64,000 nt of DNA from Fidelibacterota bacterium. Its GTDB lineage: Bacteria > Fidelibacterota > UBA8477 > JABMPR01. The DNA is taken from contig JAERTJ010000212.1 in the NCBI GenBank assembly GCA_016844945.1, positions 1 through 64,000 on the forward strand. Direction: 5' to 3'. A program made the position numbers and the translations under genes. Below, one piece after another: positions 36,842 to 45,979 of the stretch (positions within the stretch are counted from its first letter, which is position 1; the number at the start of each line of letters is the position of its first letter). The notes below the pieces were generated by a model. It did not search any database. It worked only from the letters and a program-made list of their open reading frames with translations, and was not told the DNA's origin.

Positions 36842-38005
36842 ATGTACAAAAGACAGTTTGCACTCATTTTGGTTCTAGCTCTATTTATTGGCTGTTCTGG
36901 CTCCAAAGATCTGAAACAGGAAATAAATGAAGTAAAGCAGGATAAGCAGGGGACTGACAGCACATTGGTCGTCCTCGATGTAAGACTCAAAGAGTTTTCA
37001 CAAGAAGTGAAAGCCATGCGTGAGACTTATAACGAGAATCACATCAGCCTAGAAAATTTGTACAAATTGAATGCTGAATCGAAAAAGACCATCGATCAAT
37101 TATCTGCAGACATTGAGGGTAAACTCTCCAGCGAAAGAACGCGGACAGATTCTGTGACTACTGCGACCTCAAAAATGAATCAGGAACAAATTGATGGATT
37201 AAAAGCTGAGCAAGATGGCTTAAGAGAGTCTCTATCAGGTCTTAATTCTTCTATTCAGACCACGCAATTTCAGGTTGATAGTATATTTGCTACCATGAAT
37301 CCAGAAAAACTGGCAGTCCTGGAAGAAAACATGCTCAGTATTGTCAGTCAGTTTTCCATGTTGGATTCTTCCTTTTCAGAATTTCAACTCAATGTTGCAG
37401 ACCACATGATGACCTCTGATGAACAACTGGGAACGCTTGAACGGCATGCTAAAGTCCAGGACAGTGCTAATTACGACATTTTGTCCCAACTCGTGCTCCT
37501 GGAAAACAAAATTATTTCCCTCACGAATTCATTTAATGAACTCATGGCAATGCCAACAACGACTCCCAATGTGGTTCGGACACCAGTAAAACAGGCTCCC
37601 ATCACTCAAGCACCAGCTGCTGCAAAAATGGATTATGAAACATACAAACAGCATTATATAGATGCACTAAGCGCCTATCAAAATGGAGACTTCATGGGCG
37701 CTATCGATGATTTTGAAATACTTATACGCAATGATTCGGAACATGAATATGCAGACAACGCCCAGTATTGGGTGGGTGAATGTTATTACGCTCTGGATGA
37801 ATACTCCAAGGCCATAGAAGCATTTCGCAAAGTGAGTATTTATGGCGATGCCAATAAAGCAGATGCCGCACAGTTTAAAATTGGATACTCTTACCTTAAT
37901 AGCGGCGACAAAGCTCGCGGTTACGATGAATTAGAACGGCTTCTGGATATGTACCCTGATAGTTCCTTGCGGGATAACGTCAAGCAAATCCTCGCCTCCA
38001 GATAA
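36842..38005 (+). CDS. CpoB/YbgF-like lipoprotein with coiled coil and TPRs
   Basis: A 387-residue lipoprotein (LALFIGCSGS). Residues 25-235 are a long coiled coil, then a Thr/Pro/Ala linker. The last about 125 residues are a YbgF-type TPR domain (YIDALSAYQNGDFMGAIDDFEILIRNDSEHEYADNAQYWVGECYYALDEYSKAIEAF in parts). CpoB works with Tol-Pal and links outer-membrane constriction to PBP1B. The rod-shape operon upstream fits such a role. tol and pal genes are not in the window. Confidence 0.8.
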   Translation: MYKRQFALILVLALFIGCSGSKDLKQEINEVKQDKQGTDSTLVVLDVRLKEFSQEVKAMRETYNENHISLENLYKLNAESKKTIDQLSADIEGKLSSERTRTDSVTTATSKMNQEQIDGLKAEQDGLRESLSGLNSSIQTTQFQVDSIFATMNPEKLAVLEENMLSIVSQFSMLDSSFSEFQLNVADHMMTSDEQLGTLERHAKVQDSANYDILSQLVLLENKIISLTNSFNELMAMPTTTPNVVRTPVKQAPITQAPAAAKMDYETYKQHYIDALSAYQNGDFMGAIDDFEILIRNDSEHEYADNAQYWVGECYYALDEYSKAIEAFRKVSIYGDANKADAAQFKIGYSYLNSGDKARGYDELERLLDMYPDSSLRDNVKQILASR

Positions 38006-38029
38006 TAGGTTATATCAAAAAAGAAATTT

Positions 38030-38863
38030 ATGGCTACAAAAATTTACTATCTCTCCTCAGAGGTGTCACCATTTTCTGAGGCAACAGATCTTGCTAAAAT
38101 ATCTAATAAAGTTCCCAGTCATTTTCAGGAAAAGAAACAAGATCTGCGGATTTTTACACCACGCTATGGCTTTGTCAGTGAACGTCGATATGTCATACGC
38201 GAAGTCATTCGACTCAAGGAAATTGAAGTTGAATACAAAGGTGAGTTAGGTTTTGGAGCAGCAAAATCTGCCTTTGTCCCCTCGACTAGAGTTCAGGTAT
38301 ACTTCATGGAATATCAGCCCTATTTTGGTGGGAAAAATAAAACCCTCTACAAGGTTGCAGAAGGTCGCTATAATCAGAGAAATGCTGAGAAGTACTTCTA
38401 CTTTTCTAAAATAGCTATTGAGAACCTTACCTACCTGTACTGGCAGCCAGATTTTATCCTGTGTAATGACTGGACCACTGCCATGGTTCCTATCCTTTTT
38501 AAAACAGTGTATGCTGAAGAGGAATTCTTTGCAGAAATGAAGACAGTTCTCAATCTGGTAAATATTGAAGAAATGGGTAAAGTAGGTGCCAAGCAATATG
38601 AGATGGCAGGCTTAGAGCCTGAGGACTACGCAGGTTATGAAGACAATCTCCTGGGATTGGCTATCAAACATGCCGATGAAATTATCAGCATTTCCATTGA
38701 CGGTAAAAGCAATAAAGAACAGATTGAAAATCATGCCAATATTCAGAAAGCGCTACAGGATTCCGGTAAAAAAGTGAAATATTTCACAATATCTGATGAA
38801 AGTGATGAAGATTGGCAACAGCTCAACATGGAATTGGAAACATTCTTTGGAGTTGAGAATTAA
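38030..38863 (+). CDS. Glycogen/starch synthase N-terminal-domain protein
   Basis: A 277-residue protein aligned with only the GT5 N-domain of glycogen synthase: YYLSSEVSPFSEATDLAKISNKVPSHFQEKKQDLRIFTPRYGFV at the start, YFSKIAIENL and WQPDFILCNDWTTAMVPILFKTVY later. The usual KVGGLGDV is replaced by EATDLAKI, and the C-terminal nucleotide-sugar domain is absent. It ends cleanly at a stop and terminator, so it is not a fresh truncation. Similar short proteins exist in Bacteroidota. Catalysis alone seems impossible; a regulatory or binding role is inference. Confidence 0.8.
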   Translation: MATKIYYLSSEVSPFSEATDLAKISNKVPSHFQEKKQDLRIFTPRYGFVSERRYVIREVIRLKEIEVEYKGELGFGAAKSAFVPSTRVQVYFMEYQPYFGGKNKTLYKVAEGRYNQRNAEKYFYFSKIAIENLTYLYWQPDFILCNDWTTAMVPILFKTVYAEEEFFAEMKTVLNLVNIEEMGKVGAKQYEMAGLEPEDYAGYEDNLLGLAIKHADEIISISIDGKSNKEQIENHANIQKALQDSGKKVKYFTISDESDEDWQQLNMELETFFGVEN

Positions 38864-38901
38864 AACTCTGAAAATTGACAATGTTGACTCTAAACCATTC
38901 G

Positions 38902-38931
38902 AGTCAAGTGTTTGATCACTTGGCTTTTTTT
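38902..38931 (+). terminator. Rho-independent terminator
   Basis: Stem AGTCAAGTG (38902-38910), loop TTTGAT, stem CACTTGGCT (38917-38925), then seven T. It ends the transcript of the GT5-like gene only 13 bp before the next gene's ATG, so it may also act as an attenuator for that gene. Confidence 0.9.
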
Positions 38932-38943
38932 AAAAAGGGGCTT

Positions 38944-40068
38944 ATGAAAATCCGGATCCTTATTACAGTTGTGACTGTATTAATTTTTATATGGTCATGC
39001 GACGAACCCGTTGCCTATGACAACGGGGCTTTCGTTTACAATCCATTCTCGTTTCAGCAAGACACCATACATAGCATCGAAAGTATAGATACTGCGCGTG
39101 CTGCCATCGAATGGGGTGGTCATTTCAGAGCCTGGATAGGTGAGACCCAGAAATTTAAATCTGGAATCAGTGCAGAGTTTAATTTTTCAGGGCTCGATAC
39201 CAGCCGCGGAATCCCAGACAGTGTTCGATTTCAAATCAGGCACTTTAAAACTTATCCAGATACCGGTGGAACTTCCTTGCCATCCTCAACAGGTCTTTTC
39301 GGATATTATGAAACTACTGATCAATCCATTGATATTGTCAGTAATTCCTATGGTGATCCTATTGGGGTTGACACACTGAAAATTTCAGGTGGTGATGACT
39401 ATTGGGGCTATACACTCCCCGATGATCGTATCAGTGAAGTTGATACGGTGATTAGTCTGGGTCTATTTCCTGAGGAAGCAGGGTACTTGGCGTCAATCTA
39501 TGGGGGAGGATCAGTTTCACGTCCAGCCCTTTCATTTTATTATTCTGAACCCGATACTGCAAATCCGGACAGTATGGTTGTCTCCACACATACATTTTTA
39601 TCGGACACAACCTATATGCATATCATTGAAAAAGCAGAAGCATTCGACAGGTCACAGTTCCACTATCTGAGTCAGATGGCGAAGGATTCTTTGGTATTAA
39701 ATGTTAATGTTTCTGAGTTAATGAATAGTGGTGACACGCTCCAACATGTTATTTCATCCAGTATAATCTTTGCTGTGGATAGTGCGGCATCTGATATACA
39801 TATGCCTGATTCGACCTTCAAATTTAATATGCTTATAACCGAACCAGTCTCTAATCTTTCATTTGAGCTTGAATTGGGTGCCAATGGCATAAATCGAATC
39901 AATCAAATCAAATATATGATTCAAGCAGCTGTAGACGATGATCGTGAACAGGTTGAGTTGATTATCAATCCTACCAATCCAGGGTATAATCCCGGGTTTA
40001 TAGCTATTTCCCAGGATGCTAGCGAATCAGCACTCTCTTATAGCATCTCCAAGGCGGTGCGCCCATGA
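38944..40068 (+). CDS. Beta-rich lipoprotein of unknown function
   Basis: A 374-residue lipoprotein (ITVVTVLIFIWSCDEP) whose mature part is Asp/Ser-rich with alternating hydrophobic strands, without a domain I can name. ATG 38944 is used because AAGGGG lies just upstream; the frame is open to 38875, which would run through the terminator. It overlaps the next gene, a barrel, by ATGA (4 bp), so translation is coupled and the pair may form an outer-membrane unit. Confidence 0.65.
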   Translation: MKIRILITVVTVLIFIWSCDEPVAYDNGAFVYNPFSFQQDTIHSIESIDTARAAIEWGGHFRAWIGETQKFKSGISAEFNFSGLDTSRGIPDSVRFQIRHFKTYPDTGGTSLPSSTGLFGYYETTDQSIDIVSNSYGDPIGVDTLKISGGDDYWGYTLPDDRISEVDTVISLGLFPEEAGYLASIYGGGSVSRPALSFYYSEPDTANPDSMVVSTHTFLSDTTYMHIIEKAEAFDRSQFHYLSQMAKDSLVLNVNVSELMNSGDTLQHVISSSIIFAVDSAASDIHMPDSTFKFNMLITEPVSNLSFELELGANGINRINQIKYMIQAAVDDDREQVELIINPTNPGYNPGFIAISQDASESALSYSISKAVRP

Positions 40069-41243
40069 GAAAAGTAATTCTACTTGTTCTGGTGTTTAGT
40101 TATTCACTCATGGCTCAATCGGCTTATTATCGGTTGGGATATGGTGATATATATCCTACTACAGATCCGTCTGGAAGTAGTCTCGGGCAAGGTGTTGTTG
40201 CTCTACAAGATTCGGTAAGAATATCCCTGCAAAATCCTGCAGTTCTTGGTGATTTGAAACGGGTATACTTCGGTGCAGCATTGGGGTCAGAATTCAGGTC
40301 CGTGGATGATGTTGTTACCAACAATACCAGACTAGAACAATTATTCATGTCAATTCCTATTGGCAAAAAATTTGGTATGAATTTCGCTACACGCGCCATT
40401 TCTGATTTTAAATCAGAATATGAGATAAATACAACTGAAGGCATTTTTTCAGAAAATTCTGAGGGTGGTTTGTGGGACTACCAGATTGGTCTGGGGTATA
40501 GTTATTCACCACAAATTAAACTGGGACTGAAGCTTCACACATTTCAAGGTCTTTTACGCAGAGAGTCTATTGCACCTATTGGTGGTGAAATGGAAATGTA
40601 TGTCATCAAAGGCGATATTAGCGGCAAGAGTCTTGAGCTAGGTGCGTTGGCAAATCTTGGAGAAAAGGTATCCCTCGGTCTAACGGTAGATGTACCCTAT
40701 TCGAAACCAGTCTTAAATGGTAATGATAGTCTGGGAGGCACCTATGAATTTAATGAATTCATAGAAGAATTGAATGCCTGGCCAACAACTATAAAATTTG
40801 GAGTGGTCTATCATCACTCCGATTACACAAAATTCATCAGTGGGTTAAGGCAAGAAGTCTATAATGATGCTGGGTTTGATGATGCCCGGGTATTTGCTTT
40901 ACCTGATGGTTGGAAAACTGTCCCAGTAGCAGCATTTCAGATTGCCATGCAACGTATCCCTTCTGACAGGACCTCAAGGTCATGGTATAAGCGGGTTGGA
41001 TGGGAAACAGGCGTATCGATTAAGAATCATTACCTGGTATTAGATGATGCAAATATGATTTTCGAGTATTCGCTGCTGACTGGTCTCAACTTTGGGTTGA
41101 GAAATGGAAGAGCTCTGTTTGATTTGTCGGGAGAGTTTGGATCTCGAGGAGGGGATGAGAACCTGCCTGAGGAACTATTTGCTCGCGTGAAGTTCGGAAT
41201 CCAGATCAACGATATGTGGTTTAGAAAAGTTAAAAGAAGATGA
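40065..41243 (+). CDS. Outer-membrane beta-barrel protein, PorV/FadL-like
   Basis: A 392-residue protein with a signal peptide (LLVLVFSYSLMAQ). It has the barrel start LGYGDIYPTTDPSGSSLGQGVVALQDSVRISLQNPAVLG, analogous to the ALADDSY-WNPAGLG segment of PorV-type proteins. Alternating strands run throughout, and it ends in an aromatic-basic tail (MWFRKVKRR). It is coupled to the upstream lipoprotein. Transport of hydrophobic compounds or a role in type IX secretion are both possible. Confidence 0.7.
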   Translation: MRKVILLVLVFSYSLMAQSAYYRLGYGDIYPTTDPSGSSLGQGVVALQDSVRISLQNPAVLGDLKRVYFGAALGSEFRSVDDVVTNNTRLEQLFMSIPIGKKFGMNFATRAISDFKSEYEINTTEGIFSENSEGGLWDYQIGLGYSYSPQIKLGLKLHTFQGLLRRESIAPIGGEMEMYVIKGDISGKSLELGALANLGEKVSLGLTVDVPYSKPVLNGNDSLGGTYEFNEFIEELNAWPTTIKFGVVYHHSDYTKFISGLRQEVYNDAGFDDARVFALPDGWKTVPVAAFQIAMQRIPSDRTSRSWYKRVGWETGVSIKNHYLVLDDANMIFEYSLLTGLNFGLRNGRALFDLSGEFGSRGGDENLPEELFARVKFGIQINDMWFRKVKRR

Positions 41244-41253
41244 GGGTTTACTC

Positions 41254-42528
41254 ATGAAGTTAAAAGCTGTGTCAATTTTTGCCATGGGCATAATGTTATT
41301 TACAATGGTTTTATCGGCTTGCATGCCACCTGCAGCGACTGCGGAAGAGCTTGCCGCCATGGAAAAAGCTCGTAAAGATTCAGTACGGAAAGCCAACTCC
41401 CGGTATTGCATGAAGCATTTGAGCTTTGCGACAGAATATTATAAAAATAAAGCCTACTCTGACGCTCTCTTTAATTACCACAAGCTTTTCGAATATGAAT
41501 GTGTCGATGAAGCTATGGCCCAAAACGTGTATGTTTATATGGGCAACAGTTATCGTGAGTTAGATAATATTGACTCCGCGCTCATTATGTATGATGAGGG
41601 ACTTTCAATTATTCCTGAAAATAAATATCTATGGGAAAACAAAATATTTGCACTGAAAACTGTGGGTGATGATGATGCAGTCTTTCAGACCAAGCTAGAT
41701 ATGTATGCACAGTTCCAGGACGATGATAAGTTGGCTATTGAAATCGCTGATGAATACGTCACCATGGACATGTGCGATGAAGCTATGGTCATCGTTGATG
41801 CACTACTGGAAAAGACACCAGGAGATACCTATTTAACAGGAATTAAGCGACAGTGTATTGAATCAAGTGGTGGTGATATTCGTGGGTTTGTTGAGGGTAA
41901 ATACAACGAAAACCCAGACAACGTTTCATACGCTCAGGATTATGTAAGAGTTCTCCGTGATGCTGGAGAAAACGAGACAGCGATTACCGTACTGGAAAGA
42001 ATTTTAACAATCAAACCAGATATGACTAACCTCATGAAGGATCTGGTTGAGCTATATCGTGAGTTGGGAAGAACAAAGAATGTAATTAGCTGGTTGAAGA
42101 AATTGAATACTGCCCAACCAGAAGATGTCCGTATCTACTTTGATATGACTGAAGCATATATTGAAGATGGTCAGTTAAAATCAGCCATGAGCTGGGCAGG
42201 CAAAGCAATCAAAATGGATCCAAGTAATGGTCAGGCTTATGCCAATCGCGCGGCTGTCTATGAAGCTGTAGGTGTACAGTGTACAGGATCCGTTCCTGAC
42301 TTTGATGACAAACTTGTGTTCATGATGGCCTATGAAGATTATAAGACATCAAAATCCAAAGGTTGGGGAAAAGCGACCAATAAAATTGATTTCTTGAAAG
42401 AAGCACGCATTCCTCAAAGTGGTGACTGGTTCTTTAATAGAGATGCCTATGTTAAGGGTGGGAAGGCTAAGCCAAAAAAAGAATGCTATAAATGGTTAAA
42501 TAGAAGTGTAACAGCTCCTAAAAAATAG
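41254..42528 (+). CDS. TPR lipoprotein
   Basis: A 424-residue lipoprotein (MLFTMVLSACMPPAA) with about eight tetratricopeptide units, for example YVYMGNSYRELDNIDSALIMYDEGL and YIEDGQLKSAMSWAGKAIKMDPSNGQAYANRAAVYEA (in parts). It ends in a Lys-rich tail. Such proteins scaffold envelope complexes; partners are probably the barrel and lipoprotein genes just upstream (10 bp gap). The next gene, rpiB, is metabolic and follows without gap. Confidence 0.8.
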   Translation: MKLKAVSIFAMGIMLFTMVLSACMPPAATAEELAAMEKARKDSVRKANSRYCMKHLSFATEYYKNKAYSDALFNYHKLFEYECVDEAMAQNVYVYMGNSYRELDNIDSALIMYDEGLSIIPENKYLWENKIFALKTVGDDDAVFQTKLDMYAQFQDDDKLAIEIADEYVTMDMCDEAMVIVDALLEKTPGDTYLTGIKRQCIESSGGDIRGFVEGKYNENPDNVSYAQDYVRVLRDAGENETAITVLERILTIKPDMTNLMKDLVELYRELGRTKNVISWLKKLNTAQPEDVRIYFDMTEAYIEDGQLKSAMSWAGKAIKMDPSNGQAYANRAAVYEAVGVQCTGSVPDFDDKLVFMMAYEDYKTSKSKGWGKATNKIDFLKEARIPQSGDWFFNRDAYVKGGKAKPKKECYKWLNRSVTAPKK

Positions 42529-42542
42529 TGAATAGCCCTGTC

Positions 42543-42995
42543 ATGAGGATTGCCATTGGTTCTGATCATGCAGCCCTGGATGCTAAATCCGATGTTGTCA
42601 AGCATCTGGCTTCTAGAGGTATAGAAGTCAATGATCTGGGTACACATGATACTAACTCTTGTGACTATCCTGATTATGCCGCTCTTGTGAGCACGTCAGT
42701 TCAGCAAAAAGAGTCTGACAGGGGCATTCTCATCTGTGGTACTGGTATCGGCATGTCCATAGCCGCCAACCGCTTTAAGGGAATTCGTGCTGCACTGTGT
42801 TATACTGAAGAACTTGCTATGTTAAGTCGTCAGCACAATGATGCCAATATCCTCTGTCTGGGTGCTAGAACCCAATCTGTCAGCTATATGATACCTATCA
42901 TTGATAAGTGGTTGGATACAGCATGGGAGGGCGATAGACACGCCCGGAGAATTGAAAAGATCGAAACCAATTCGAGAGGTCAAGATGCTAAATGA
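42543..42995 (+). CDS. rpiB: Ribose-5-phosphate isomerase B
   Basis: A 150-residue RpiB/LacAB sugar isomerase for the non-oxidative pentose phosphate pathway. It has [21 protein letters not shown], and the catalytic Cys65 in [25 protein letters not shown] use ATG 42543 since [10 protein letters not shown] is the usual start; GTG 42528 is in frame and overlaps the upstream stop. No good ribosome site precedes either. It overlaps glyA by 11 bp. Confidence 0.95.
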   Translation: MRIAIGSDHAALDAKSDVVKHLASRGIEVNDLGTHDTNSCDYPDYAALVSTSVQQKESDRGILICGTGIGMSIAANRFKGIRAALCYTEELAMLSRQHNDANILCLGARTQSVSYMIPIIDKWLDTAWEGDRHARRIEKIETNSRGQDAK

Positions 42996-44283
42996 ATTAA
43001 AATTAAGTGACCCATCGATTTATGCAGCCATCATGGCTGAACGTGATCGTGAGAATGGGACTCTTGAATTAATCGCTTCAGAAAACTTTGTGAGTAAATC
43101 TGTTCTTCAAGCTGCTGGTAGTGTTATGACCAACAAGTATGCTGAAGGATATCCAGGGAAACGGTATTATGGAGGATGCGAAGCAGTAGATACTGCGGAA
43201 AATCTAGCCCGTGATCGAGTAAAAGAATTGTTTGGCGCTGAATATGCCAATGTTCAACCCCATTCCGGGAGTCAGGCGAACATGTCGGTCTATTTTACCC
43301 TGGTCAAACCTGAAGATACTGTATTGGGCATGGATCTTTCACATGGTGGACATCTCACACATGGCTCCCATGTAAACTTTTCAGGTAAGTTCTACAATAT
43401 CGTTGCTTATGGTGTAAATGCCGAAACGGGCTACATCGATTATGATATGGTTCGTGATCAGGCAAAGAAGTATAACCCCAAAATGATCATTGCAGGTGGT
43501 AGCGCCTACCCCAGACACTATGATTTTAAGTTATTCAGAGAGATTGCTGATGAAGTAGGTGCCTTTCTCATGGCTGATGTTGCCCATCCAGCCGGTCTGA
43601 TTGCCGCAGGAGAACATCCAAGCCCAATGCCACATTGTCATGTGGTTACCTCCACCACACACAAAACACTTCGAGGTCCCAGGGGTGGATTGGTTATGAT
43701 GGGTAAAGATTTTGAGAATAGCTTTGGTATCGTTGCCCCCAAAAGTGGACGTACCAAAATGATGAGTGAGCTGCTTGATAGTACTGTGATGCCTGGCATT
43801 CAGGGAGGCCCCTTGATGCATGTGATAGCAGCCAAAGCTGTCGCCTTTGGTGAAGCACTTCAACCATCCTTTAAAACCTATGCCAGACAAGTCATTTCAA
43901 ATGCAAAAGCACTTGGTGAAAGCTTATCTGGATACGACTATAAATTAATCTCTGGTGGTACGGATAACCATCTGTTACTCATAGACTTGACGGATAATAA
44001 TATTAGTGGTAAAAAGGCCGAACGGGTTCTTGAAGAAGCCGGTATGACCACTAATAAAAATATGGTTCCATTTGACAAACGAAGCCCACTCATCACCAGT
44101 GGAATAAGAATTGGAACTGCAGCTCTGACTACACGGGGATTCAAAGAAGCAGAAATGAAGCTGATCGCTGGATATATTCATGAGGTGATCTCAGACCCAG
44201 ATAATGAATCGGTTATTCAAAACGTTCAATCAAAAATTTCAGAATTAGTAAAAGACTTTCCCCACTATCAGGATGTAAATTAA
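42985..44283 (+). CDS. glyA: Serine hydroxymethyltransferase
   Basis: A 432-residue PLP enzyme converting serine and tetrahydrofolate to glycine and methylene-THF. Motifs: [35 protein letters not shown], and the Schiff-base Lys227 in [18 protein letters not shown] 42985 has GAGAGGT upstream (42974-42980) and gives the normal N-terminus; an ATG at 42901 lies deep inside rpiB and is rejected. Followed by nrdR after 3 bp, a pairing seen in many bacteria. Confidence 0.98.
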   Translation: MLNELKLSDPSIYAAIMAERDRENGTLELIASENFVSKSVLQAAGSVMTNKYAEGYPGKRYYGGCEAVDTAENLARDRVKELFGAEYANVQPHSGSQANMSVYFTLVKPEDTVLGMDLSHGGHLTHGSHVNFSGKFYNIVAYGVNAETGYIDYDMVRDQAKKYNPKMIIAGGSAYPRHYDFKLFREIADEVGAFLMADVAHPAGLIAAGEHPSPMPHCHVVTSTTHKTLRGPRGGLVMMGKDFENSFGIVAPKSGRTKMMSELLDSTVMPGIQGGPLMHVIAAKAVAFGEALQPSFKTYARQVISNAKALGESLSGYDYKLISGGTDNHLLLIDLTDNNISGKKAERVLEEAGMTTNKNMVPFDKRSPLITSGIRIGTAALTTRGFKEAEMKLIAGYIHEVISDPDNESVIQNVQSKISELVKDFPHYQDVN

Positions 44284-44286
44284 ACC

Positions 44287-44730
44287 ATGAATTGCCCCCA
44301 ATGCCAACAGGCTGATACACGAGTAATAGACTCACGTCATACTCAAGATGGTCGGGCAATTCGTCGCAGACGAGAATGTGGGAGCTGTGCTTTTCGTTTT
44401 ACGACCTACGAATATGTCGAAACACAACCACTCCTGGTTATTAAGAGCAACCAGCGGCGTGAACCCTTTGATCGAGAAAAAATCCTTAAAAGTATTGCTA
44501 TTGCCTGTAGCAAAAGACCGATTAATTCAGCCCAGATGAATCAAACCGTTGATTCGATAATTCAGGACGTCAATACTTTCGGTTCATCAGAAGTACATGC
44601 GAAAGATGTGGGTGAACTGGTTATGAAACATCTCAAGGGGCTGGATGAAATTGCTTATGTCCGTTTTGCTAGCGTCTACAGGAAATTTGAAGATGTCAAA
44701 GAATTTAGAGCCGAATTGGATGAGATTTAG
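44287..44730 (+). CDS. nrdR: Transcriptional repressor NrdR
   Basis: A 147-residue regulator of ribonucleotide reductase genes. Zinc ribbon Cys3, Cys6, Cys31, Cys34 (CPQC...CGSC) is followed by the ATP-cone domain (VIKSNQRREPFDREKILKSI). It senses dATP/ATP and binds NrdR boxes at nrd promoters, none of which are in this window. Full length. Confidence 0.97.
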   Translation: MNCPQCQQADTRVIDSRHTQDGRAIRRRRECGSCAFRFTTYEYVETQPLLVIKSNQRREPFDREKILKSIAIACSKRPINSAQMNQTVDSIIQDVNTFGSSEVHAKDVGELVMKHLKGLDEIAYVRFASVYRKFEDVKEFRAELDEI

Positions 44731-44767
44731 ATTGGCAAATTCGATCTGATCTCATCAACAATCCATC

Positions 44768-45526
44768 ATGATCGAGATTAAAAACCTACGCAAAGCCTTT
44801 GGTGACCTCGTTGTTCTAGATGGTATCGACATAAAAGTTGAAGATGGCCAAAGTGTGGTCGTCATGGGGAAAAGCGGGCAGGGGAAAAGTGTTCTCCTCA
44901 AGCTCATCACTCGACTTCTCTATCCCGATTCAGGAAAAATATTTATAGATGGTGATGATTTGCTCAAATTGTCATCACGGCAACTCGATGCCTGTCGACT
45001 GAAATTTGGTATGTTGTTCCAATCAGCTGCACTCTTCGATAGTCTGAATATCTGCGATAATGTCGGGATTGGACTTAAGGCGTATAACCGTTTCTCAGAT
45101 GAAGAAATCGATGAAATTACTCAGGACAGCCTCCAAAGCGTGGGACTCATAGATGTTGGAGATAAATACCCATCTCAATTAAGTGGGGGTATGCGTAAAA
45201 GGGTTGGCCTGGCACGCGTTGTCGCCATGAAACCAAAATACATCCTCTATGATGAACCTACAACGGGTCTGGATCCTGTGACCAGTGCCCAGATAGCCGA
45301 ACTCATCAAAGAAATGCAGGATCATCTCAATGTGACCAGCATAATTGTGACCCATGACATACCAACAGGTTTTTTTCTAGCAGATCAAGTTGCTTTGCTA
45401 GATAAGGGGAACTTTTCCTTTGTTGGTAGCGTGGAAGAGATGAAACATTCGGAATTAGAATCCGTTCAGGACTTTATTAGCGGATATAATGAGGAAGTAG
45501 ATTTGAAACGTACGCAAGCAAGATAA
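44768..45526 (+). CDS. ABC transporter ATPase, MlaF/Ttg2A type
   Basis: A 252-residue ATPase with Walker A GKSGQGKS (34-41), signature LSGGMRKRVGLARV and Walker B ILYDEPTTGLDPVTS. The LSGGMRKR and PTTGLDP forms are typical of the Mla phospholipid-transport ATPases. The permease (mlaE) and the MCE protein (mlaD) that normally adjoin it are absent here, so it is an orphan in this location. Transport of phospholipid between the membranes is the family role. Confidence 0.88.
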   Translation: MIEIKNLRKAFGDLVVLDGIDIKVEDGQSVVVMGKSGQGKSVLLKLITRLLYPDSGKIFIDGDDLLKLSSRQLDACRLKFGMLFQSAALFDSLNICDNVGIGLKAYNRFSDEEIDEITQDSLQSVGLIDVGDKYPSQLSGGMRKRVGLARVVAMKPKYILYDEPTTGLDPVTSAQIAELIKEMQDHLNVTSIIVTHDIPTGFFLADQVALLDKGNFSFVGSVEEMKHSELESVQDFISGYNEEVDLKRTQAR

Positions 45527-45529
45527 ACA

Positions 45530-45793
45530 GTGATAGATAATCTCATTATATGTCCCATGACAAAAGCTGGATTAAACCTGGCCAATGTTTCGATTCTGGC
45601 AGAAATCAACCAACAGGTATTAGCTGGAAATGTTACGAATCAAGGCGGGGAGATTATTAGCAACAATTTCAGCGGACTTATGCTTAATCCTGTAGAGAAA
45701 ATAGCATATCCGGTGACGAAGAATATCCCACAATTATTACCTGAGTTATCTATATCAATTCAGAGGTTAAATCTTGGAAATTCCGTTGATTAG
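45530..45793 (+). CDS. Trm112-like small protein without the usual zinc cysteines
   Basis: An 87-residue protein with the Trm112/YcaR order: LIICPMTKAGLNL at the start, then GLMLNPVEKIAYPVTKNIPQLLPE, corresponding to the family GLAYPIxDGIPxLLPE. It has a single Cys where the family usually has CP-x-C. Trm112-type proteins activate methyltransferases or assist in envelope enzyme maturation. It starts at GTG 45530, 3 bp after the MlaF-type gene. Assignment is by this motif alone. Confidence 0.65.
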   Translation: MIDNLIICPMTKAGLNLANVSILAEINQQVLAGNVTNQGGEIISNNFSGLMLNPVEKIAYPVTKNIPQLLPELSISIQRLNLGNSVD

Positions 45794-45895
45794 ACTGGGG
45801 TGGAAGCATATATTCGCCCGCTTAAATGGAGGAGAACTTTAAGAAAGAATACGCTACCTGGATTTTTTATGAGAATCCGCAAAAAAAACAAATAC

Positions 45896-45917
45896 GAACC
45901 TGGGGTTCATCTTTTTT
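45896..45917 (+). terminator. Weak rho-independent terminator
   Basis: GAACC-TGG-GGTTC (45896-45908) followed by ATC and six T. It is the first of two hairpin-T structures before the PorV-like gene. Confidence 0.55.
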
Positions 45918-45926
45918 AAAGTTGAT

Positions 45927-45958
45927 ACCGAATGTTATTCATAATATTCGGTTTTTTT
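45927..45958 (+). terminator. Rho-independent terminator just upstream of the PorV-like gene
   Basis: ACCGAATGTTAT (45927-45938) pairs with ATAATATTCGGT (45941-45952, one G-U), then a run of seven T. It is 28 bp before the start of the barrel gene, so it either ends the upstream operon or acts as an attenuator. Confidence 0.8.
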
Positions 45959-45979
45959 ATGAATGAGGAGTTACACACG

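Noticed and set aside
42901-42984. Extended N-terminus for glyA
   Set aside because: It would overlap rpiB by almost 100 bp; ATG 42985 has a good ribosome site and the family start.
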